DNA of 64,000 nucleotides, from contig NC_049990.1 of NCBI RefSeq assembly GCF_000003815.2, positions 7,910,758-7,974,757 on the forward strand, written 5' to 3'. Position numbers and translations under genes: made by a program. The first letter of the stretch is position 1. Every line of letters begins with the position of its first letter. Origin of the DNA: Branchiostoma floridae. Taxonomy: Eukaryota; Chordata; Leptocardii; Amphioxiformes; Branchiostomatidae. The notes beneath the pieces were generated by a model. The model was given only the letters and a program-made list of their open reading frames with translations. It had not been told where the DNA came from and did no database searches. Below, piece after piece: positions 49,201 through 61,200 of this stretch.

Positions 49201-52200
49201 AAGAAAACACAAGGCATAAAAAGATTTGTCTTTTACCGAACTCTCTGTCAAATTGCTTGGCAGCAGAGACGCCGTGAACATAGCGCACCGTCAGTGAGAT
49301 AGTCATTTGGTAGCCAATATGTATTAGTTCTTGTGTTAGTGAGCAGGTGAGTTAAACCAAAAAAAAAAAAGAGGGGATACTATTAATCTTAATGGTAGAA
49401 TTTACCCAGAAAGAGCACCACGAAAAAGACTAGCAAAAGCATCTTTTCAACTAACAGCTTGACTTGAAGATCTGTATCTTCTACGCATGCAAGAAGAAGC
49501 TTCTAGAAAATACTGTAAGTCTTGAAACTTTTGTGGTGGTTTTATTTTTACGGTTTTCTCATACAAATTTACAACGCGTCAACGCCACAAATATTGCTAG
49601 TATTTCCTCCATATGTTAACTGTACTACAGAATTGTTTCAACTGAAAATTAAAACGTCGCAAAAGCTGCACTTTCCCTCCAATCGTTAAAGAAAACCACC
49701 ACCAAAGTAAATGAATGTACAGTATAGCCTGAAAATAGACACAGCACACTTACAGCTTCCAACTGCTCGCAGCATGCGGCGTTCACGCGATGTGTACAAG
49801 AAAAGAAGCAGAGGGAAGTGTGGTTTACAGCACAGCAGGATTATCAACATTTGATCAGAAGCAAAGCAGGGTGCCATGCAAAAATAAAATCACACCAGAA
49901 ATAATCATTTTGAAACACAGCAAGGAGTAAAATTCACATAGTCTACACAAGTCTGTTACACTGAAGAGTTTGAGTCTGTGGGGATTTAATGTCGCAGTAC
50001 TGGGAAAAAGGAGTCTTACATTGACAAAGGTTAGAGCCAGATAATAAGATATGCCAAATAATCGACATGACAAGCAACTGGATATGACTTTGACTGTGAT
50101 GAAAGACAGAGGATTAGTCTGTGTGACACAAACTTTGCTGCCTGGAGCTGTAACTGGCCGGGCGGATGTTGGGCAGGCAGCTGTTAGCAAGGTTTAATCA
50201 GACTAACAGAGGATTATCTGTCTGAAACTGATCATTTCCAAAATCATATCCAGTTGCTTGAGTAGCTGCTATTTGGCATAAAAAGAACGGTGCACACCCC
50301 AGTTTTTTTGGGGTCTAAAATCGAGGCTGCGCACCCTCACTGGTCGAGAGGCCGTCTCTTCAAGAAAATAAATCTAAAGCAGAAAAGCCATATATGGGAA
50401 TGAAGGGTATCACTCCAGCTTTAAGAACGGCCAGGTTTCAGTTTCTTCACTCTCTCTACCTTTCGTAATTTTTGGGTGGAGAAAGTTTTCTTACGTAAAA
50501 AAATATGCAAAAAAAAAGGGAATTTTGACGTGGAAATAAATCCATCACCAGTATATTTTAGTCATGAAAATGACTGATATTGTCGGAAAGAGATTTTACC
50601 TGGGAGTAATCAGGCAAAAAATAAAGAAAATTGTAACACTGAGATTTTTACAATAACCCGACGCGCGAGGCATAACAACACGGCTCACAGAACGCATATG
50701 GACAGTAAATCTGGGTCAACGGGCGAATCACTTCCAACGCATAGAAATACAAGGAAGTGAAACTCGGCCCCAAAACCGATTGGCACCAAAAACACATCAC
50801 TTCTTACCCTTTTTAGCCATGCCAGTATTTCGCAGCAGATTATGAGAAATTTGAACTCAAACCCAGACCCCCGAGACCCTTTCTTCACATTTTTGTTGCG
50901 CACTATCTCAGACCCCTGTCGCGGAAGAATTGGTGTGTGCACCGAGAAGTGTTCGTTGTTGAAACAAGAGGGTAAGGGACTAAGGGGGTATAAGACATAA
51001 CATTTTGTTCTGGATAGTGTCTAGTATTTCTAAGTTTGCAGTGACACCACAAAAACTAGGAACATAAAACCTCTGCGAATGTTTCCCCTTTTACAGTATT
51101 TGCTGCAGACTCTACCGACAACTATTCCTTAATCACAGGACTGGGATTCTGATTAGGTTAGAGAATGATTGACAGGTCAGGGCGACATCTCCACGATTTA
51201 ACTCACAACACGCTCAACAATGAATAATTCAATTAGACTCCCCAAACCAGGATCCAATTCTCAGGAAAAGAAGCTCTGTGCACAGAATGCACAGTTGATG
51301 CTTGATGTATAAGCTTTTGACTGGATAGCAATAGTTTCTATTCTTGATTTATTTTTTCTACAGTTTAAACTGTTTTATATTTGAATTGTGGAAATCATCC
51401 AATGTGGAATACATACTTGTGTACAGCGAAGTGAAGCCTTAGGATGCATATATTTTTGGACTGGATTGTTAAAATTTTTCCACAGGAATAAATGTTATTC
51501 TAAAATTTAAACTGTTATGGCATAATAAATGCTCCTTTTATTCATGTTATACTGATGTTATATAAGGAAGAATAGCTTGCTAGAGCCTAAAGACTTGTTG
51601 AATGGAAAAGTGGATTGAAATAAAACTCAAAACAAACTTTACACAATAGTGATCGGGCTTTCTTATGATGGGAACTGCTTATGATTTTAACAAACAAACA
51701 AATAAACAAACAAACAAACTCACGGCAGACTCCATCTGGTTGTAGCGAGCGATGTCCTTGTGCAGAGTCCTGAGGAGGATCATGGCCACCATACCGGACA
51801 GGAACAACACAATAACCAGCGAGTTCATGATGCTGTGGAGGAAACCGAGAGTGAATGTGAAAGTGATCTCTAACCTGAAGAGCTACTCTTCCACTGGTTG
51901 TGACTAGGGGTGGGTACCGGTACAGAATATTCAGGTCCAGGTCCGGTTCAGGTCCAGAGGATCAGGTACAGATCCGGACCTGAGCCTGGACCTGATTCAG
52001 TATGACTCATACCAATGGTCTATTTATCTACAAAGAAATCTGTTTGGTGGAGTATTAGACTAACACTGGCATTTTAAAATCCTACAATGCTATCTGCACA
52101 TGTACAATTGACTGTAAGACTTGGTAGAAATGACTATAAATTCTACTCTACTTCACTCTTGTTATTTTCTTCCACTTACAAGCGCCAAAACGTGTTAATG

Positions 52201-55200
52201 CCTGATCAAATAATCTGTTAATTTCCTAATAGATCCAACATCCGGTCCACCTAGTTTTTTCAGGTCCGTTTTTTCTGGACCGGTTCAATGAGAAAAATGG
52301 TTTTGTACCCAGCCCTAGTTGTGACAGGAAGACAGATGCTATGTACAGTTTTTACAGGTTCATTGTATCAAGGAAATTCCCCTAGCTCTTTTCAACAAGC
52401 ACAATGGACCATAGCTTACAACACTATGTCTTTAAGACTGCAACCCTTTCCAGTAGCGTTCATGTTGGGTGAGCGACAATAAAATAAGAAGCAAGAATTC
52501 AAACTCCTAACCTCTTGTTCAGAGGCAGGGTCAGTAACAACTGGGCCATGCGCCGTACTACGATTACAGTATTACAGATATACATAGCTTTTTAATGAGT
52601 TCAAGTGGCGTTGATAGCCTAGCAGTTAGACTTGGGGACATGGGATTGAGATTTAGGGTCATGAGTTGAATTCCTGGTACTATTAGCTAAACTTATCAGT
52701 CGATGAGCTTCTACCGTATTTGCTGATTGGCAGAAAGTCATCGAATTTAAAAATTGTGGAAGAGTCGAACATATTTTTCATCTGAAAATCTACCCTATCA
52801 TATCTGACGAAGCTTGTGAATCTGGGAACATTCAGCTGATCTCTAAAAACTGTGCGACAAAGGTAAGAAAACTCTGGGCGTAATATTGCAGAAAATGACA
52901 TTTATAGCTCGCATTTAGGTCAACTGGCCGGTTTTACTGCTGACTGTATGAAAGCGGCACTTGACACATCTGTCTTTACTCCACTGTAAATGGGCACTGT
53001 CAACGAGGTAAAAGGCGATAGGACAGGAATGACCTTTAGAATACCTTTAGGTTTACCGTTTCAAGAGTTGGACATACATTTTTTCTCATTTGAACATTTG
53101 CAATATTCTTAACTGTTTTTTTCCATAAAAAAAGCTCCAGTCTGACTATTCCAGGTTATTTCATTATTCATGATAAGGTCACATTTCCACACCGGCACCT
53201 GGCCGGGTAGTTTGTGGGAACATGCAATATGATCTTAGACTAGAGACAATAAAACATACAAATCCTAAAAAAGAATCAATGATGAACATAATTTGTGTAT
53301 ACATGTATTTCTTGATACACACTTTTAATTTCATTTCCGCAAACAGCTTGGCTGGACCACGTTTTTTCTGCGATTTTAAACTGTACGTTGAGCAGACTAC
53401 TAACCTGAACCACTGGATGTTGGTATGAGGCATGGAGTCCAGGATGTAGTCCCAGCGAGAGGCCCACTTGTGCCCATTTTGTAGCTGTTGAAGAAAATGC
53501 ACCAACATTTTCGTTTTACAACAGTCAAATTCACAGTCAGTTTCAACACAACTAACACCTACTACACAAACCCATTTACATCTCAAGACTAGGTCAGCAA
53601 AAATTTGCATTTAGAGCAACAGTTATTTACAACAAAATTGCATACAGTTATACATTGTATATTTTACAACATTACATATTTTACAGCAAAGCTTTTGATA
53701 TTTCTTGCCGGCTTTTTGTATTGAAATACTCAAACACAATTGTAAGAAATATGTGTAAGGAGCCCTCTAACACTTGGGCATTGAACAACAGAGCTAACAT
53801 CAAATATGATGGTCTAGGAGAGCCCCTTGCATATCCCAGAAGAAGTGCAGTCTATCATTTCTAACACTTTTAACAACTAAGCCAACACCAAATATAACAC
53901 TGTTAGCCTTGAAAATTTAGCAGTGGTTTCATTTGCCATGTACTGGCATATGCCTTTTGTAATTATTGTTTCAACCATGAATTTTGAACAGTTCAAAATA
54001 TTTCCCTTTCCTCCTCCCACAGAATAAAACCACAGCCAAAATAAATGAATTTACAGCAGTCTAAGATTGCCCCCTTGCATACTGCACAGGAAGTGCAGGC
54101 CACCGTACTCCTGGTAACTTACCACAAACTCCACTGAGTAGGTGTAGTTGAAGTGGACCTTGTCCGCCTTGGAGCCGGGCAGTCCGAGGGGACGGTCCTC
54201 AGGACACTCGCCAGGTTTGGGGTGATTGATACTGAACGTGAAAAAAAGTACACAAGTCTCAAATCAAACATAAATAATCATTCCAAAATCATATCCAGTT
54301 GCTTGAGTAACTGCTTTTTGGCGTATCTTATTACCTGGATGTCTAACCTTCATTGATGTAACATACATACTCAGTTTTCTTTTAAAAAATTCTAGCAACA
54401 CTGTCCCTTGTGAAATGGCTATTTGCAGCGTAACACACCAGCTTTGCAGACATGTGGCACGACAACAGCTGGTTATATAACACTGAACAGCTCGTAACAC
54501 ATAACCTTTGCACGTCTGAGTGTACATTAAGTACTTCGTAATGTATCCATTCTTCTTTGTCACCATTTTCCCATCATAGCAGAGGTTATGCACATCTAAC
54601 CTGCAATGTGGTGTGTTCAAAAACAAAACGACTGTAATAATAGAAAATTACTAGAGTGGGGACAGTGTCTGACATGTTTTGTATAGGTAACTGACATGAA
54701 CATGTTGTAAGTTCAAATTTGAAGGGAAATTATGACATCAAATCAATAATCGTTCTTTGTATCAAAATGACCCACAGTAAAAAGAAAAAAGACCCTGTAT
54801 GTAAAATGGAAGGCTTTGCAATGAGGTGTGTTGGCCATAATTACAAAACCTGCTTGGCTGGTTGTGCCTTAGAAGGCACTTATCTTGGAAGGTCAGAGCG
54901 TATGTGCATGCAAAGACTGGGAACCAGTCAGAAGGGAGGAAGCAGTCAGATTAAGGTGGGAGAAGGTCCCTCCCAACAAGCAAAGCTTCCATCCTGGGAT
55001 GAAGGGATGTGTCCTGAGAGTTAGCCCTACTTTGGTAAGAATTCCAATCAGGTCTGACCCGACCTTCGAAATGAGAGACGTGGCTTCATACTAGATAAAC
55101 TGCTCCTAACCCAATGCTGACCTAAAATGTTGGGAGTGGTAAGAAGCAAAGAGGTGATCATAAGAAGTTCTGGATGTATGATAAGGGCCTTAACACACAA

Positions 55201-58200
55201 GCTTTGCAGGCATGTGGTGCAGCAGCAGCTGGTTATATTACACTGACCAACCTGTCATGCCTAACTTCTAGCTGCAAGTGTTTATCCAGAGATGATACTC
55301 CTACTGTGCTTGGTGATAACGAATTCCACCCTACAATGATTCTGGGAAAAGACTTTACCTTTTAGGCTCCAGCTTGGCAGACAGCAGCCTAGCCCCAGGC
55401 CAGTTCTCCCCCTCCCCATCGTTATAGCTGATGAAGATGTCCACATGGTTGAACAGGTAGTAGGTGTCCTTCTCATTGTACAGGGGCTAACACAAACACA
55501 AAACAGGAAAATGAAGATCTTGTACTTCTATGAAATATCAAAGAGTTTTTGTGAGCCCTAGCCCTACCTTTATCATGCACTATAATAGTTTATGCTCAAC
55601 AACCAGAATCTTCATTTCATGAATGACATCAGCATATGTAGTTTATTTTCACAGATCAGAATCGTTTGCTCTACTGACTAGTTTAGGGTACACACAAAAA
55701 TTGACAAAGTTGCTGCAAAATCAAGAAGCTACTAAAACAACTGCCAAAATAAAAACAGAACAGAACACAGCCAGGTATACCCATAACTTCCTTGTTGCTA
55801 ATAGCATGATGGCCCAATATGATAAAATGCACTAACTAGAACCCTGTCCAGCTGTGGTACAACCATTCTTACATTGATGACACAGGCATCCTTTGGTGTC
55901 CCCTTCTTGGTGACATAGCAGCCCACGGGGAAGCCAGGGTTACAGTACTTCCTGTCACCCTCCACATCGTAGCACCAAGTCACAGGCATGTTGTCAATGA
56001 TCCTGGCAAACAGTGAAAATCAAAGTGATAAGGTAAAAGTGATCTCAAACTAGGTAATCACACTAAAGAGTTACTGTAAATTGATAGTTATGTCTGGTTG
56101 ATGAGTAGTTTTACCAACTCTGATTCCTAAGTGTGCTTCCTGTCATGACAGCAATCCTGACCTTTGCATTCGTTTTCCCACCCACTTTATGCCAATCTAC
56201 TGTGACAGTGTAACAATGTTGAATCTTCTTCCAACAGATCAAATTTTCAACGACCACAGACTGTCGCCTTCTCTCAGGATCCTGAAGAGGTTGACAGTGG
56301 TTGTTGAAAATTTGATATGTGTATACCTTTCTGTTGTACGAAAGTTTAGCATTGCACTATGAATGCAATCAATACAGATGAGCTTCCATGATGCTGATAG
56401 TGTATCAAAATAAATATGGTCATACACAAACGCAAACAGGCACACTGGAAATATGCACTGTACACTGAGTCAACAACAAGACAGTGCAGTCCTAATATAT
56501 AGATAGTTACCAATGGTGCTGGTAGTTCTGTAGAACACCCCTCTTCAAGAAGTTCAAGTTCTTGCTCTGGTCCGCATTGGTGGGGTCGTAACTCTTGGCC
56601 CCGCAGAGATCCTTGCATTTTTCATCTTTCAAGAATGATATCTGTGAAATACCCAAGAAACATTTCAGGGCAGATAATTAGGTGATGTGGAATTGCACTG
56701 AAATACAATTATCAATGACAAGGCATTGCACTTAGGGTATTTAAGATACAAAAACAAAAGTACATGTAAAAATATTGAATAACAAACCACTCTTTCCCTA
56801 CTGCACTATCTAAAATTTGTCTTCAATGACATCTTCTTTGCATATCAATTCATAGTTGAGTTTAAGACCTACTCTTAGTCATAAACAGATCTGCTCAGTG
56901 TCACTGACAAAAGGCAGTGTATACAGACCGTTTAAAAAATCATATCCACTTGCTCAAGTAACAGCTGTTTGGCATATCTTATTACCTGGATGTCTAGTCT
57001 TCATTTATGTAACAACTATTACTATGTCTCACATTGTACATGGACGGGCGAATCCTGTCTCCAAACAGAACTTGTCCCAGGTTCTCAGTTGGGCTCTTGG
57101 CCCACTCCTCAGTAGGAACACAGAAATCAAACCTACAAGAAAAGGACAAACTCCTATCAGTATCAGTGATATATCATCAACTTGTTATCCATATATTGAA
57201 TTTTCAATTTCAGACTACTTGGTGCAGTGCTGTCTCCAGCTTGAATTTTTCCCCATCCCTATCATTGGTTAGAAGCTCATATTGTTAATTTTTAGTTGGT
57301 ACATCCGTCAAGCTTATGAAAAAACATTTTCATCAGTTTTATTTCATTTCATGACAACTTTCTACCTGACTCAACAGGCACATTTCCATCTCTGGACAGA
57401 GAGAAGAGCCCTGAAGACATTCCTGTTTAACTTTCAACAGTTTCACGGGTCTACATGTCGACAAAACATAAACAATACAAACTTTAATTTAAATGCAAGT
57501 GACGAAACATCAGTGATACAAAACCTGCAAACTACTTTTAAATTTTATGACAAAAGAATGTAACATTTGAGAACATTGTATAATTTATAACAAACATAAA
57601 AACCAGTTTTCCTACCTGTCATATTCATATGGGATGATGCTTTCCACTGAGTCCAGTCTGTTCACAAACAGCTCTACCTTACTCTGCAATGAAAGGGAAG
57701 AACTTAGAAACCAATACTTTGTATGATCCATGGTCACTAACGCAGCCCACATCTACGCAAATAGAATTGATGTTGTGCATATGTATTTGAAAGTGAAAGT
57801 TATTTTTAATTGTGAACCAGTTTAGCTCATTGTCTTTTTCTTCTAGTAGTTCTACTGGTCATGAGTGAAAAGACAGAAAGGACATAGGAGTTTTCTTTTA
57901 GACAACAAGTTTTTCTCACCTGCTGACGTTTCGATGTCTAGATCTGTCAGACATCTTCCTCAGAGCTTCTAACTGGAGAAGCTCTAAGGATGATGTCTGA
58001 CAGACATCGAAATGTCTTTATTTCTTTCTTTAAATTATTTCTTTATTTGAATTTACCACATGCAAAAACAAGTGGAAGGGAGGACAAAACAGGTGTATCA
58101 ACACCTTTACAAGTTGTCCTCCCAAACCTGAAATGATAATAGAAAACAATACGAAACCAAAATCAAACAATAAACATTAGACATCAAAAGTCAGTAGACA

Positions 58201-61200
58201 TGAATATACAATTCGGTGACAATTATACACAGAATTGATTATATACAAAATTATCAAATATCATTATATACAGAGTAAAAAGCTAATTACAATACTAATG
58301 TAGCCTTAAAGCAGTGCAAGAGGCACACCCACAAGATGTGGACCAAGAGCAGGGGACGTCGATATTGAACTGGGTGTCAAATCTCACAAACGTGGCTCTC
58401 ACAAGCGATCGCTTGAATGTCAAGATGTCAGCAGGTGAGAAAAACTGCTCGTGTAAAAGAAAAAATCCTATGTCCTATGATCTACCAACCTGATGAAATT
58501 ATTGTCGGGAGAAGACAGACACTATGCACAGAATATACAGATTCCTTGTACAGGTGTGTGCGAGTACATTTATCTCACAAAAAATCTACCCATGTTTCAG
58601 TGACATCACCCAATATTGCCTCAAGGCACAAAACCTACATGATGTACAACAATAGCAGGCATCTCTAGGGGAACCTGTCTTTCTTCTACATCATAGGTAC
58701 AGAGGTCACGCAGCTCAAGGCTGAATGATTTTCTTTTCTTTACTACCCTAGCATCAGAACATATTAAAGAACAAAATTTACTCTGAAAAATCTTTGTACA
58801 GCTGTTTAAAGGTATTTTTGTGTACAATTTATGATTTGACATTAAAGGCAAATTGAGGAATCATACATCTTTTTAACCACTAATTTTGGATTACATAATT
58901 GTGTATTGTTACTACAGTGGATTCCAATTATTCGTATTACGCCTTTTCGGATAATTCGGGTAATTGCATAGAATTGCGAAATCCCAAACCATTTGCCATT
59001 CATTCTATTGTATAAGGCTTCGCAGAATTGGATAACCCCCGGTCTCAAACTTTGGGTTTTTGGATAGAATTACGTCAAATTATAGCGAATAAAATGGGAA
59101 AATATACGCTAAAACTTACAAAATGAGGCCAAAATTAACCAACAACTGTATGTCCGAAGGCATTTAATCATGAAAAGGACCGTAAGATAGGTAGATTCCA
59201 CCGAAAATCTTGCCAATGCTGCTGCGGTAGCGTGCGGGGCAAATTTCAGTATTTCCGGACTTGCGCAGATGACCCAGTTTTAGTCCCCTCAGAATGCTTA
59301 GGTAGGCTTGGGAAAAGTGGCTGTAAAATTGTTTTTCTTGGGATATGTTTGGATTTTGGGGGTGCATCTTATAGGCAAGGGTTGTAGCTTCTATATTGTG
59401 TTGAAAAAACAGATTTTTAGTGATATTTGTGGTTGCAGTAGGCCTTAGAAGTTAGGTGTTTTGGTGTTGTTTACATGCAGTGAAAGGGGTTGAAAAGGTC
59501 TCCCACCTATGTTTTGATGGCGTATAATATAATTCCGCCGTAAATTTTTTTCCTTTTTTGTCGTTAAATTACTCTTCAGAGGTCGGACAACCTTGCCAAT
59601 GTGAGTTTTTCATGTTCTAAAAGTCAGGTAGGTGATTTTTGACAGCCTCTTTCTCCCATGATTCCCATTGTTAAGAATATGCATAGGAAATATTGAAATT
59701 TAGCCTGCATGCTTTCGGTAGGGTATTCTAGTTCAAAATTAGCAGGTGTCAAGACACTCCAAGTGATGCGGGAAGGGTTGTCAAGCATCGTCACAAGTTT
59801 CAAAGACTTCACGGAGACCCTACCCCTAGGATTGGTCCCCAGGGAGCACAGGTGTCAGGAGGCCTGTGGTAAGGTTTGTGGCTTTGATTAGACTTCATAT
59901 TGCTTAGCAAAAAGTGACACAAACAGGGGGAAATGGTAAATCTGCTCACCCTGTCACAAGGAGACTACTCTCCATCAATTTAGACACCAAAATTTGTATC
60001 TAAATGCTGTTCAACAAACACTTTGGAGCAGATACTGGGAGTGCACAGAATGGGGGGGGGGGTGTAGGTGTGCCCTTGGGGGCTTATATATCCTTGGGGG
60101 CTAATGTGTTCCCCCAAATTGGTTATGTGGGCAATAGAAAGGATTTACCTGACTCAACTGACTGAAATTTCTTAAGAAATTCTGCCATTTTAGTGTTTTG
60201 GGGGCTGATTTCTTACTTTCTGTACCTTTTATTGACAATGCATTATGCACTCTCATAAAATGCTTCAAAGTGTAACCTGAGCGCTTTTCAATACAGCTTT
60301 AGGTGTGTAAATGGTTAGAGACTACTCTCCTCATGCTAGAAAGATCAGCTTTTAACTTTTTCTTCAGTTTGTGTCACTTTTTGGTGAATGCTATGGCGCC
60401 TATCAAATGCCTCAGACCACTGCCAAAGCCTTGAGGAAAGTCCTCTGACACCTGCCATGAGATCTACTCCCCTGGGAGCATTCTTGGTCAGAAAGCTTTG
60501 AAACTTGGGATAATGTTTGACAACTCTTACCCGCATCATGCGAGATGATTGAAATTTGTCAATTCTCAAGTTCAGGGGGGTGACACATTGGTTAGGCGCC
60601 ATATTGATAGGTTGCCGCAAGGCATGATGGGCGAATGTCATGGGAACGTCAACACGCTTTTGAGTTCATATTTCCCCTTCAGACAACGTCTAAACTTGGT
60701 TTACCCTACAAAATGTGTTTTTACATATCCACTGTCTCATTATTGAGCTGATTTCGGCTGCACTACGTAGATTTTTACAGCGCACGTAACGCAACAGGTC
60801 AATGAACTGTGATTTTGCAATCAGCCGCATTGAATGGCGGGATATCTCAAGCCACGCTACGACGCCATTTTAAATGTTTTGAAAGTAAAATTTTCCGTCT
60901 ACCACCGCGAAAGACGGCGTCGAGTTTAAAATTTCAGCGTAATTTGTGGACACAAGATATAAATAAGAAGGTGAAGAGTTTATCTCTCCAATACGTATCG
61001 TCATTTTGCTCAAAATTACGAAATCAACATAATTTTTTCCGGCATACAAGCGGAGTTGTGTTTGCCTTTGTTGTGGTTCATGCTCTCGGCAGTGCGAGTC
61101 AAGCGTATTTTTCTACATGTTCATTTAGCCACCGACTTAAAAATCTTTATTAGATTCATCAGCGCACGTAAATTGTATAATATCGGAACGTATAATTATG

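Noticed and set aside
60345-60641. Minus-strand 98-codon frame as a gene
   Set aside because: It lies on one arm of an inverted repeat inside a transposon and matches no family I recognise; the other arm does not preserve the frame.
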